NCBI GenBank assembly: GCA_900542735.1
Contig: UQOS01000003.1
Coordinates: forward strand, 8,936-72,935
Direction of reading: 5' to 3'
From: an uncultured Mycoplasmatota bacterium
Lineage (GTDB): Bacteria; Bacillota_I; Bacilli_A; RF39; UBA660
DNA: 64,000 bases
Below are positions 33,022 to 41,575 of this stretch, piece by piece. How positions within the stretch are numbered: the stretch's first letter is position 1; each line of letters opens with the position of its first letter. The notes under the pieces are model-generated. The model ran no database searches, was not told the origin of the DNA, and worked only from the letters and a program-made list of their open reading frames with translations. The translations under genes and the position numbers were made by a program.

Positions 33022-33049
33022 TTATTTTGTACCAACTGTAGTTCTTTTT
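32994..33049. terminator. Terminator shared by two convergent genes with abutting stops
   Basis: AAAAAGAACT (32994-33003) pairs with AGTTCTTTTT (33040-33049); an inner GTAC/GTAC pair can shorten the loop. It overlaps the last codons of both genes. Confidence 0.5.
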
Positions 33050-33300
33050 GTTTTCTTATTTTCCATGCCATCTTCTAAAAAGAAATCATCTAATTTTTTG
33101 TTAAACAAAATAGATAATTTATATAAAAGTGTCAAAGAACAATTTTTCCTAGGGTCGTTTAAAGATTCTATTCTTTTAAAATATTCTGGAGTAACACCAA
33201 TTATCTCTGATACCTGCATAACAGACATTCCACTTTCTTTACGATATCTCCTAATATTATAGCATACAACCTTTTTAAAATCTGAATTAAATTCTTTCAT
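33022..33300 (-). CDS. XRE-family regulator
   Basis: A 92-aa protein with a helix-turn-helix: VCYNIRRYRKESGMSVMQVSEIIGVTPEYFKRIE, then LTLLYKLSILFNKKLDDFF and a short basic tail. It has no sensor domain. ATG 33300 has AGGTGG upstream; the longer frame to 33363 lacks support. It is divergent from ftsE, with a 250-nt AT-rich gap that holds the ftsE promoter and many short A/T repeats. Its target is unknown. Unlike the XRE gene at 24249, it does not lie in an obvious mobile region. Confidence 0.8.
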   Translation of the reverse strand: MKEFNSDFKKVVCYNIRRYRKESGMSVMQVSEIIGVTPEYFKRIESLNDPRKNCSLTLLYKLSILFNKKLDDFFLEDGMENKKTKRTTVGTK

Positions 33301-33491
33301 AGTTAACCACCTAACACCATTCTTACACAATCGAAAAAATAAAAAAGCAACCTTTTTTTCCAAAAGTCATAAAAAGTATCTAAAAAGTAAAAAGTTATAC
33401 AGTAAGTAAATTGATTTTTTGAAAAAATAGAATATTTCTATCTAAAAAATAGAATTACCAATAATTAACTTTTAAAAAACATGATAATATT

Positions 33492-33520
33492 TTCAAAAAT
33501 TGTCGAATTTATGCTATAAT
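33492..33520 (+). promoter_or_regulatory. ftsE promoter with a perfect Spo0A box
   Basis: TTCAAA (33492-33497), 17 nt, extended -10 TGCTATAAT (hexamer 33515-33520). TTGTCGAA, the Spo0A-binding consensus, lies at 33500-33507 between the two. Such a place would favour repression by bound Spo0A. One or two such 8-mers are expected by chance in a window of this size, so this is only a candidate. Confidence 0.45.
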
Positions 33521-33550
33521 TTAAGAAAGTAAGGATAAGAAGGTGATATT

Positions 33551-34249
33551 TTGGAATTAATTAGAATTAAGAATGTGACAAAACAATATCGAAACGGTGT
33601 TACAGCAATCTATGATTTAAATCTCAAAATAAAAAAAGGTGACTTCGTTTTTATAATAGGTGGAACTGGTTGTGGAAAATCAACTTTAATTAAAATGCTA
33701 TATCGTGAAGAAAAACCTACCAAAGGGGAAATCATTGTTGGTGGTTTAAATGTAGCTAAATTAAGAAATAGTAAGGTATATAAATTAAGAAGAAAATTAG
33801 GAATTGTTTTCCAGGACTATCGTTTATTACCAAAAGCTACTGTTTATGAAAATGTTGCTTTTGCTTTAGAAGTAATAGGTACTAAAAAAGATGAAATTAA
33901 TGAAAAAGTATTAAAAGCTTTAGAGTTAGTCGGACTAAAAGGAAAAATTAGAAATTACCCTGACCAATTATCAGGAGGAGAACAACAAAGAGTAGCAATC
34001 GCAAGAGCTATTGTAAACCAGCCAAAACTATTACTTTGTGATGAACCAACTGGTAACCTAGACCCTGAAAAAAGTATGGAAATCATGAAAGTATTAGAAG
34101 AAATCAACAACACAACAGGAACTACTATCATTATGGCTACACATGATAAAGATATCGTTAATAAAATGAAAAAAAGAGTAATTACCTTAAAAGAAGGTAG
34201 ATTAATCAGTGATGAAGAGAAAGGAAAATATCATAATGAAGCTATTTAG
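33551..34249 (+). CDS. ftsE: Cell division ATP-binding protein
   Basis: ABC ATPase that works with FtsX to switch on peptidoglycan hydrolases at the division site. The 232-aa product has Walker A GGTGCGKST (about 36-44), the Q loop VFQDYRLLP, signature LSGGEQQRVAIARA, Walker B LLLCDEPTGNLD and the switch His in MATHD. Start is TTG 33551 behind AAGGTGATA. It overlaps ftsX by 14 nt. ftsE, ftsX and the hydrolase gene form one operon. Confidence 0.95.
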   Translation: MELIRIKNVTKQYRNGVTAIYDLNLKIKKGDFVFIIGGTGCGKSTLIKMLYREEKPTKGEIIVGGLNVAKLRNSKVYKLRRKLGIVFQDYRLLPKATVYENVAFALEVIGTKKDEINEKVLKALELVGLKGKIRNYPDQLSGGEQQRVAIARAIVNQPKLLLCDEPTGNLDPEKSMEIMKVLEEINNTTGTTIIMATHDKDIVNKMKKRVITLKEGRLISDEEKGKYHNEAI

Positions 34250-35135
34250 AATGTTTGGAAGAAGTATTAGAGATGCCTTCAAAAGTGTATTTAGAAACTT
34301 TTCTTTATCTCTTGCTTCAATATCTTGTATTAGTATTACTTTAATTATTGTAGCAATTGCTCTATTAGCATCTTTGAATGTAGATAATTTTGCTAAAATG
34401 ATTAAAGAAGATGTAACAGTTGTAGTTTTTGTAAATCGTGAAGTAAAATCAGATAAAATCAATGTAATTCGTGCAAAATTAGATCAAATTGATAATATTT
34501 CATCAATAGAATATAAATCAAAAACAGATGTAAAAAATGAAATGCAGTTATCATCTGAAACTTTAGAGTCTGTTATGAAAGACTGGGATGATTCATCAAA
34601 CCCCTTAAAAGACACTTTTCAAGTAAAAGTAAATGACATTGAACAAATTGAAGATACAGCTACTAAGATTAAACAAATAGAAGGAATCGACTCTGTTAAT
34701 TATGGAGAAACCATGATAAATAAATTCTTATCTGCCTTTAAAATACTTGAAAAAGGAACTATTCTAGCCGTTATTCTTTTAATTATAGTAACGGTATTCC
34801 TAATTATTAACACCATTAAATTAACCATTTTCTCAAGAAAAAGAGAAATTTCTATTATGAGATTAGTAGGAGCTAGTAACTTTTCTATTAAAATGCCTTT
34901 TGTAATAGAAGGAATGGTATTAGGTGTTATAGGTTCTATTATTCCAATATTAGTAGTTATTTATGGTTACTATGCCATTTATAAACATTTTGGAGGTCAA
35001 ATTTTTTCACCATTAATTAAATTAATAACACCAGAACCATTTATCTATTTTATATCTTTAATAGTTTTAGTAATTGGTGTTGTGGTTGGTATGATTGGTA
35101 GTTATCAAGCAGTTAGGAAGTATTTAAAAGTATGA
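34236..35135 (+). CDS. ftsX: Cell division protein FtsX
   Basis: Four-segment membrane partner of FtsE (299 aa): a short cytoplasmic start, membrane helix 1 (about residues 22-44), a large extracellular loop (45-170) that binds the hydrolase, then three membrane helices with the coupling motif SIMRLVGASNFSIKMPFVIEG. ATG 34236, with AAAGGAAAA upstream, is preferred; 34209 would overlap more of ftsE. The last 4 nt overlap the next gene (ATGA), so the hydrolase should be made at a matched level. Confidence 0.94.
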   Translation: MKLFRMFGRSIRDAFKSVFRNFSLSLASISCISITLIIVAIALLASLNVDNFAKMIKEDVTVVVFVNREVKSDKINVIRAKLDQIDNISSIEYKSKTDVKNEMQLSSETLESVMKDWDDSSNPLKDTFQVKVNDIEQIEDTATKIKQIEGIDSVNYGETMINKFLSAFKILEKGTILAVILLIIVTVFLIINTIKLTIFSRKREISIMRLVGASNFSIKMPFVIEGMVLGVIGSIIPILVVIYGYYAIYKHFGGQIFSPLIKLITPEPFIYFISLIVLVIGVVVGMIGSYQAVRKYLKV

Positions 35136-36364
35136 TAAAGAAAAGTTTAAAAATTTTACTAATCATAATAACGATATTAATGATGCTACCAATTAATAAT
35201 AATGTATATGCTGGTACTTATGGTGAAGTATTAGATGCATTAGCCAAAGCAGAAAAGGAATTAGAACAGAATAAAGCTAGTTTAGGAAATATTTCTGGAC
35301 AAATTAATCAAAATAATGCTACGATTCAAAATCTAAAGAATGAAATAGAAGCAATGAAAACAGAAAACACAAAGCTTCAACAAGAAATAGCAGATGCCAA
35401 TACAGATATTGAAAAGAAAAAAGAAGAAACAAAAAATCTAGTTACTTATTATCAAATGAGCCAAGGAGAAAATGTCTACTTAGACTATGTATTTGGTAGT
35501 GATTCTGTTACAGATATGGTATACCGTTTATCCATAGTAGAACAGATTACTGAATATAATAATAAAATGGTAAAAGAGTTAGAAGACTTGATTACTACGA
35601 ATGAAAAAAAGAAAGTAGAACTTGCTGAAAATGAAAAAAAATCAGAAGAAAAAATAGGTAATTTAAATACAGAAATAGCGAATCTAAATAAAACGAAGGC
35701 AAATTTAAATTCTCTGTCTCCAAGCTTAGAAAGTGAAGTACAGTCTCAAAAAAAATTAGTAGAATTTTATAAATCACAGGGTTGTAGTAATAGAAGTGAT
35801 GTAATTGGTGTTGACTGTGCAAGAACTTCTTCAAATGCTATCTTTTATAGACCAATAAAAAATGGGTATGTTACTAGTTTTACTGGTTACCGCTGGTTAT
35901 GTTTAAATGGAAAATGCCAACATAGTTTTCACAAGGGAATAGATTTAGGAAGTAAAACAGGAAGTAATACACCAATTTATTCGATTGGTTATGGTTATGT
36001 TTCTACCATCTGGAATGATACAGCAGGAGCACTATGTGTAAATACGCAACACTTAGCTAATAATGGTAAATATTATACAGCAGTATACTGCCATTTAAGT
36101 AGAAGAGCTAACTTATATGTTGGTATGAAAGTAACACCAGATACTTTAATTGGTTATATGGGTGCAACAGGAAATGTTACGGGTGTTCATCTTCATCTAG
36201 AAGTATATCCATGTAAACTTTGGGATTCATCAGATAAAAATTGTAGTAATTGGAGTAAATATGTAAATTATACTAAAGGATTATTTGATGCTGGAAACTA
36301 TAAAGGTTCAGAAAGTGTAATTAACTTTCCAAATAGAACTTATTTAACATGGAATAGTAGATAA
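35132..36364 (+). CDS. FtsEX-controlled peptidoglycan hydrolase (PcsB/EnvC-like, M23)
   Basis: Secreted endopeptidase-type protein of 410 aa. It has a signal peptide (residues 1-27, cut near VYAG), a long coiled coil (30-215) for docking on FtsX, and an M23 domain (about 235-375). The zinc site is complete: H267 and D271 in SFHKGIDLG, and HLH at 353-355 in GVHLHLEVYP, with H321 as catalytic helper. Two cysteine pairs (for example GCSNRSDVIGVDC) may form disulfides, which is unusual for such a protein. Overlap with ftsX supports FtsEX control. Confidence 0.9.
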   Translation: MIKKSLKILLIIITILMMLPINNNVYAGTYGEVLDALAKAEKELEQNKASLGNISGQINQNNATIQNLKNEIEAMKTENTKLQQEIADANTDIEKKKEETKNLVTYYQMSQGENVYLDYVFGSDSVTDMVYRLSIVEQITEYNNKMVKELEDLITTNEKKKVELAENEKKSEEKIGNLNTEIANLNKTKANLNSLSPSLESEVQSQKKLVEFYKSQGCSNRSDVIGVDCARTSSNAIFYRPIKNGYVTSFTGYRWLCLNGKCQHSFHKGIDLGSKTGSNTPIYSIGYGYVSTIWNDTAGALCVNTQHLANNGKYYTAVYCHLSRRANLYVGMKVTPDTLIGYMGATGNVTGVHLHLEVYPCKLWDSSDKNCSNWSKYVNYTKGLFDAGNYKGSESVINFPNRTYLTWNSR

Positions 36365-36417
36365 TAGTTGCATTTGCTAATAATATGAAATATGATATCA
36401 ACAGGGGGGATTTATTT

Positions 36418-37629
36418 ATGGAAGAAACATTAGCACCAATTACATTTCTAAACAAAACTTTCATCTTCTTAGAAAAGAAAGATAATAAAATAAAATTTAA
36501 ATATGAAAATCAAGAAACTTCAGAACTAAGTATTTTAGAACTTATTTATTCTGAAAAAGAAAAAATGCTTACAAAAGTAGACTTATATATTTCTATTAAC
36601 AATGAAATTGAAGAATCATTACATATTCGTAAGGAAACAAAAGATAGTTATGAACTTAGTTATTTCCCATCAAATAATCAACGTGTAAAAGTTAATAATA
36701 TGAATAAATTTTATCAACTTAGTATCTATCAAAATTATAGTGAAGTTGATAATGAAATGTATCAAGAAAGTAGCATGATAGAACTTGCAAAAGCTAATCA
36801 TAAGAAACATAAAATATTAACTCAAGTGCCACTAGAGGAAAATTGCTTCTGTACTGCTGATAATAAAATAGTCTATGTTTCATCAAGCTGTATGGAAAAA
36901 TTAGAAATTATAAAACATGATTTATTTTCTTCCTTGAAAGAATTAGAAAAACTAATACCAACATGGAAACTAAAAGAAGCAAAAAAGAAAGTTAATAAAG
37001 AAATGATTAACAAGGTAATTGATTGCTTTCCTACTAAAAAATATATATACGACCGTGAATATGAATTGGTTGGTATTAATGAAAATGCCATTGTTTATCG
37101 CAACATGGAAGATGATTTAATGGAAATAGAAATCTATTTAGATGATAATTTAAGTAAAGTAAAAGAACTAAGATTTATATCTTATAATAAAAATAAATTT
37201 CTAACAGAAGGAGTTAGAAAAAAGTTTTCTATTATTAGAGCAATTCCTCAAGATGATAAAACTGTATATTCAAGCTTATGTAGTAGAAAAGAAGGTAGTA
37301 TGTTAATAAATGGGGCAACTCACTCTAAATGTAATATTTCAGCAGAAGCTATTATCTCAGAGGAAAATTATGCTATTACTGATATGAATTTAAAATTATT
37401 TGGTAAGTTTGGCGTAATTGAATTAAAGCAATCTCCAATTAATCATAGAGAATTTATAGATAAAAATGATATCTACTATCATATATCATCTGTAACATAC
37501 GGTACATACAGAATGTTGATTTTGATTGCTCCAGGTATTATCAATAAATTTAATTCATTTTTAGTAGAAGGTAAAGAAGAATCTAAAGCTATTCAATTAG
37601 TAAAAAAAGAAGATACTTCAAATATTTGA
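36418..37629 (+). CDS. Hypothetical protein
   Basis: A 403-aa protein I cannot place. It looks mainly beta-rich with a helical middle (residues 165-215, SSLKELEKLIPTWKLKEAKKK), without signal peptide or membrane segment. It carries a few scattered cysteines (CFCTADNK, SSLCSRKE). GGGGGG before ATG 36418 is a strong site and sets the start. It ends in TGA. It stands alone between the ftsEX operon and uvrB. Confidence 0.55.
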   Translation: MEETLAPITFLNKTFIFLEKKDNKIKFKYENQETSELSILELIYSEKEKMLTKVDLYISINNEIEESLHIRKETKDSYELSYFPSNNQRVKVNNMNKFYQLSIYQNYSEVDNEMYQESSMIELAKANHKKHKILTQVPLEENCFCTADNKIVYVSSSCMEKLEIIKHDLFSSLKELEKLIPTWKLKEAKKKVNKEMINKVIDCFPTKKYIYDREYELVGINENAIVYRNMEDDLMEIEIYLDDNLSKVKELRFISYNKNKFLTEGVRKKFSIIRAIPQDDKTVYSSLCSRKEGSMLINGATHSKCNISAEAIISEENYAITDMNLKLFGKFGVIELKQSPINHREFIDKNDIYYHISSVTYGTYRMLILIAPGIINKFNSFLVEGKEESKAIQLVKKEDTSNI

Positions 37630-37647
37630 AAAGTATAATAGTGATAT

Positions 37648-37677
37648 AAACAAGAGAGTAATTACTTTCTTGTTTTC
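37648..37677 (+). terminator. Terminator before uvrB
   Basis: An 11-bp stem, 37648-37658 with 37665-37675 (arms AAACAAGAGAG and CTTTCTTGTTT), one G-U. Its 3' arm contains the -35 element of uvrB. Confidence 0.7.
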
Positions 37678-37698
37678 TTATAGAATAAATGGTAAAAT
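37670..37698 (+). promoter_or_regulatory. uvrB promoter
   Basis: TTGTTT (37670-37675), 17 nt, TAAAAT (37693-37698). The -35 lies in the preceding terminator stem. I saw no LexA-like box here, unlike uvrA. Confidence 0.65.
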
Positions 37699-37720
37699 AC
37701 ATACATCTAAGGAGGCCATT

Positions 37721-39679
37721 ATGTTTAAATTAGAATCAAAATATACACCTAATGGTGATCAACCACAAGCAATTAAGGAATTAGTAGAAGGAATTAAAGA
37801 AGGAAAAAGAGACCAAGTTTTACTAGGAGCAACGGGAACTGGAAAAACTTTTACGATTGCAAATGTAATCGCGAGTGTTAATAAACCAACTCTAGTTTTA
37901 GCTCATAATAAGACACTTGCAGGGCAACTCTATTCGGAATTAAAAGAGTTGTTTCCAGAAAATCATGTATGTTATTTTGTATCTTACTATGATTATTACC
38001 AACCAGAAGCCTATGTACCATCAACAGATACTTATATAGAAAAAGATTCCTCTATTAATGATGAAATTGATGAACTTCGTCACTACGCAACAAGCTCTCT
38101 TTTATCTTATGATGATGTCATTGTAGTAGCCAGTGTAAGCTGTATTTATGGTATTGGTGAAGTAGAAGAATATCGTAATAAAATGTTAAGTCTAGGAGTA
38201 GGAGATAATGTAGAAAGAAACACTATTATGACAAAACTAGTAGAAATGATGTATGAAAGAAATGATTTTGATTTTAAGCGTGGTACATTTAGAGTAAAGG
38301 GTGATGTTCTAGAAATCATACCAGCCTATGAAAACACAAAAGGGTATAGAATTGAATTTTTTGGTGATGAAATAGATAGAATTAGTGAAATAGACTCTCT
38401 AACTGGAGTAGTTCTTCAAAATAAAAAAACATTAACTATTTTTCCAGCCAGTCACTTTGTAACTAGTGATGAAAAACTAATAGAGGCAGTGAAAAGAATT
38501 AAGTTAGAATTAGCTGATAGGATTCAATATTTTAAAGATAATAATAAACTACTAGCAGCAGAAAGAATAGAACAACGTACAAACTATGATATAGAAATGT
38601 TAACTGAAACAGGATTCTGTCGTGGTATTGAAAACTATTCTCGTCATATGGCTTTACGTGGTGAAGGAGAAACTCCAACTACTTTAATGGATTTCTTTAC
38701 AAAAGATTTTTTATTAGTAATAGATGAATCCCATGTAACACTTCCTCAGGTAAGGGGAATGTATAATGGTGATAGAGCTAGAAAAATGAATTTAGTAGAG
38801 TATGGCTTTAGACTACCAAGTGCACTAGATAACAGACCATTAAAATTTGAGGAATTTGAGAAAAAAATCAATCAAGTTATTTATGTATCAGCAACCCCAG
38901 GAGATTACGAATTAGAAAAGACTAGTAATCAGTTTATTGAACAAATTATTCGTCCAACTGGACTTCTTGATCCAACAATTGAAGTAAGACCAAGTAAAGG
39001 TCAAATTGATGATTTAATTGGTGAAATTAAAGATAGAATTGCGAAAAACGAACGTACTTTAATAACTACTCTAACAATTAGAATGGCAGAAGAATTAACG
39101 AATTATCTAAAAGATATTGATATTAAAGTGGCATACTTACATAGTGAAGTAAAAACACTAGAAAGAATGCGTATCATTAGAGATTTAAGATTAGGTAAAT
39201 ATGACTGTATTGTGGGAATTAATTTACTTCGTGAAGGAATAGATATACCAGAAGTTAGTTTAATAGCAATTATGGACGCTGATAAAGAAGGATTCTTGCG
39301 TAGTGAAAGAAGTTTAATTCAAACAATCGGTAGATGTGCTAGAAATGCTAGTGGTCATTGTATCATGTATGCTGATAAAATAACGGATAGTATGGATAAA
39401 GCCATCAAAGAAACAATGCGTCGTCGTACAATCCAAGAAGAATATAATAAAGAACATGGTATTATTCCACAAACAATTAAAAAAGAAATTAGAGATTTAA
39501 TTAGTAATGTTGATGATAACAAAGAAAAACAATCATCTCCTAAGAAGAAAGATAAAAAAGAATTATTAAAGATGATAGATGAAATAGAAGAATCTATGAG
39601 AGAAGCAGCAAAGGAATTAGATTTCGAACGTGCTATGCAGTTAAGAGATGCATTATTTGAATTAAAGAGTGAATTATAA
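37721..39679 (+). CDS. uvrB: Excinuclease ABC subunit B
   Basis: Damage-verifying helicase-like subunit of nucleotide excision repair. The 652-aa product has the P-loop GATGTGKTFT (about 40), the beta-hairpin region YYDYYQPEAYVPSTDTYIEKD that clamps DNA, motifs DESHVTLPQ, VIYVSATPG, GINLLREGIDIPEV and QTIGRCARN, and the C-terminal UVR domain (from about 617, DEIEESMREAAKELDFERA) that contacts UvrA/UvrC. AAGGAGG precedes ATG 37721. uvrA lies 1.9 kb downstream with its own promoter. Confidence 0.96.
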   Translation: MFKLESKYTPNGDQPQAIKELVEGIKEGKRDQVLLGATGTGKTFTIANVIASVNKPTLVLAHNKTLAGQLYSELKELFPENHVCYFVSYYDYYQPEAYVPSTDTYIEKDSSINDEIDELRHYATSSLLSYDDVIVVASVSCIYGIGEVEEYRNKMLSLGVGDNVERNTIMTKLVEMMYERNDFDFKRGTFRVKGDVLEIIPAYENTKGYRIEFFGDEIDRISEIDSLTGVVLQNKKTLTIFPASHFVTSDEKLIEAVKRIKLELADRIQYFKDNNKLLAAERIEQRTNYDIEMLTETGFCRGIENYSRHMALRGEGETPTTLMDFFTKDFLLVIDESHVTLPQVRGMYNGDRARKMNLVEYGFRLPSALDNRPLKFEEFEKKINQVIYVSATPGDYELEKTSNQFIEQIIRPTGLLDPTIEVRPSKGQIDDLIGEIKDRIAKNERTLITTLTIRMAEELTNYLKDIDIKVAYLHSEVKTLERMRIIRDLRLGKYDCIVGINLLREGIDIPEVSLIAIMDADKEGFLRSERSLIQTIGRCARNASGHCIMYADKITDSMDKAIKETMRRRTIQEEYNKEHGIIPQTIKKEIRDLISNVDDNKEKQSSPKKKDKKELLKMIDEIEESMREAAKELDFERAMQLRDALFELKSEL

Positions 39680-40518
39680 TGAAAAAGTTTAAGAAAATAT
39701 ATATAGAAATCACGAATATCTGTAATCTGAATTGCTCTTTTTGCAGTAAAGATAATCGTATAAAAGAAAGTATTTCGCTAACGAATATGGAAGAACTATT
39801 AAAGAAAATTAATGATTATACCGATTATGTTTATCTACATGTAAAAGGTGAACCATTACTACATCCAAAGTTAAAAGGAATCTTAGATTTATGTGAAAAA
39901 TATCATAAGAAAGTAAATATTACGACAAATGCTACTCTGATAAAGGAAAAAGAAGAAATATTAACTCACACTGCTATTCGTCAAATTAATTTATCTGTAC
40001 ATAGTGAAAATAAAAAAGCTAATTATCTAGAAGAAATATTTGAAGTAGTGGATAAATTAAAAGATAAAAACATTGTTTACCGTTTTTGGACTATGGAAGA
40101 TAATAATTTATCAAAAGAATCAACAGAATTAGTGGAAAAAATAGTAAGTCATTATCAGTTATCCCCAGAAATTGTGGAAAACCTAAAAAAAGAAAATAAT
40201 ATCAAAATAAATAGTCACACTTATGTGAATAAAGCAAATGAATTCATCTGGCCTGATATCAATAACGATTATAATAAAGAATTTGGTTACTGTTATGCCT
40301 TAAAGGATCAATTAGCTATTTTAGTAGACGGAACTATCGTACCATGTTGCTTGGATAGTGATGGAGTAATCAATTTAGGAAACATTTATCAGAATGATTT
40401 ATTACAAGTTATAAATAGTAGCCGCTATCAAAAAATGAGAATGGGGTTCTGTAATCGTAAGGTAACAGAAGAATTATGTAAACACTGTAGTTATAAAGAA
40501 AGATTTGACATAAAATAA
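39679..40518 (+). CDS. Radical SAM protein with a C-terminal SPASM-like domain
   Basis: A 279-aa iron-sulfur enzyme. The CxxxCxxC motif that binds the SAM-cleaving cluster is at C15, C19, C22 (ITNICNLNCSFC). The C-terminal part has CCLDSDGVINLGN, then C and KHC near the end, as in SPASM/twitch domains with a second cluster. Such proteins modify peptides or nucleotides or act on tRNA; no peptide substrate gene is visible nearby. Its ATG overlaps the uvrB stop (TAATG), so it is co-translated with uvrB. Confidence 0.82.
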   Translation: MKKFKKIYIEITNICNLNCSFCSKDNRIKESISLTNMEELLKKINDYTDYVYLHVKGEPLLHPKLKGILDLCEKYHKKVNITTNATLIKEKEEILTHTAIRQINLSVHSENKKANYLEEIFEVVDKLKDKNIVYRFWTMEDNNLSKESTELVEKIVSHYQLSPEIVENLKKENNIKINSHTYVNKANEFIWPDINNDYNKEFGYCYALKDQLAILVDGTIVPCCLDSDGVINLGNIYQNDLLQVINSSRYQKMRMGFCNRKVTEELCKHCSYKERFDIK

Positions 40519-40553
40519 TGGTCAAGATACTATAAATTTATAGAGGTGGAAAA

Positions 40554-41033
40554 ATGAAAGTAATTAGAAATAGTGTATGTTATGTAGAAAAAAATGATAT
40601 TTTATTCCTAGGAATGTTACCAGAAGAAATAGTAGAAGCACCTTTTATTGTAGAATCAAAGTGGGTAAAGTTTGAAAATCAAAAAGCAGTTAACTTTTTT
40701 AGAGAAACAGAAGTTATTATAGATTATGATGAACTTAGTAACAAAAAAGAAGAAGAGTTACTAGAAACCGAGAATAAAGTTGAAAAAGAATTAAATGATA
40801 TTTGCACCAAATGGTTATATGCTTCTAGTTATTACCGTAGAAATTTAGATAAAGACCCAGAATATAATGAAAAAATAAAAGAATTAAAATATTTATTAGC
40901 AACTATCAAGAATTATCTTAGTGAAAAAACTAACTATGATAATGAAATTAGACAATTATCATTTGATACTACAGTTACTTCTACCAAAAAGAGTCAACCA
41001 AAAGAAAAAAATTTAATAAATAATAAGGCATAA
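40554..41033 (+). CDS. Hypothetical protein
   Basis: A 159-aa soluble protein: a short beta-rich start (MKVIRNSVCYVEKNDILFLG) followed by a Glu/Lys-rich helical half that may form a coiled coil (NKKEEELLETENKVEKELND), and a basic disordered tail. I do not recognise the family. GAGGTGG precedes the ATG. It follows the radical SAM gene by 35 nt and may share its transcript. Confidence 0.55.
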   Translation: MKVIRNSVCYVEKNDILFLGMLPEEIVEAPFIVESKWVKFENQKAVNFFRETEVIIDYDELSNKKEEELLETENKVEKELNDICTKWLYASSYYRRNLDKDPEYNEKIKELKYLLATIKNYLSEKTNYDNEIRQLSFDTTVTSTKKSQPKEKNLINNKA

Positions 41034-41071
41034 TTACCATTATTTTGGAAAAAATACCAATAAAAATTTAA

Positions 41072-41126
41072 TTGACACTTAGGTATTTATATAGTAAAAT
41101 AATTCTCCTAGTTTAAATTAGGAGAA
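41072..41126 (+). promoter_or_regulatory. Consensus promoter and leader hairpin of the 41139 gene
   Basis: TTGACA (41072-41077), 17 nt, TAAAAT (41095-41100): the best -35 in the window. The RNA would begin just before a perfect 8-bp hairpin, TTCTCCTA (41103-41110) with TAGGAGAA (41119-41126), whose 3' arm runs into the AAAGGTG ribosome site. It may stabilise the RNA or limit translation. Confidence 0.7.
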
Positions 41127-41138
41127 AAGGTGATTTTT

Positions 41139-41438
41139 ATGGGAATTTACAACAAAGTATATATTGGTCATGTAGAAACCATTAATCCAGATGTAATAGA
41201 AAATGTATCCCCTGTGGAATCTAAAGTAGTTGCCTTAAAATTAGCTAGCATAGATAAAGTAACTAGTATTCCAACTTATAAACCATTAAGACCATATAGT
41301 GAATATTATAAGTTAGTAAGTGTAGATAGTAAGCCATTAGAAGGACCTCTTGGAAATATTGTTGATGATAAAATTATTAATATAGCACTTAAAAAGACAG
41401 GCAAAAAAGAAGTAAAACAATTAAAAAAGGTAAGTTAA
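41139..41438 (+). CDS. Small hypothetical protein under a strong promoter
   Basis: A 99-aa soluble protein, MGIYNKVYIGHVETINPDV, with a basic C terminus (KKTGKKEVKQLKKVS). I recognise no family. Start 41139 is set by AAGGTG at 8 nt. A consensus promoter with a leader hairpin upstream and a clean terminator behind make it a single, probably highly expressed gene, which is notable for an unknown protein. Confidence 0.65.
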   Translation: MGIYNKVYIGHVETINPDVIENVSPVESKVVALKLASIDKVTSIPTYKPLRPYSEYYKLVSVDSKPLEGPLGNIVDDKIINIALKKTGKKEVKQLKKVS

Positions 41439-41440
41439 AC

Positions 41441-41467
41441 AAGATTCATATCAAAATGAATCTTTTT
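41441..41467 (+). terminator. Terminator of the 41139 gene
   Basis: AAGATTCAT (41441-41449), loop ATCAAA, ATGAATCTT (41456-41464), then T. Confidence 0.8.
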
Positions 41468-41484
41468 AAATATGAAAAAAAGTA

Positions 41485-41513
41485 TTGTCAAACAAATGTT
41501 TTATCATTATAAT
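41485..41513 (+). promoter_or_regulatory. uvrA promoter with a LexA/DinR-like box
   Basis: TTGTCA (41485-41490), 17 nt, TATAAT (41508-41513). Within it, 41489-41502 reads CAAACAAATGTTTT, matching 12 of 14 positions of the Gram-positive SOS box CGAACRNRYGTTYC. A second, extended -10 (TGGTATAAT) stands near 41544-41552. Confidence 0.6.
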
Positions 41514-41575
41514 AGAAATGTGTTTTCATAAAAAAGAAAATTTGTGGTATAATAACATGCAGAAAAGGTGATAGT

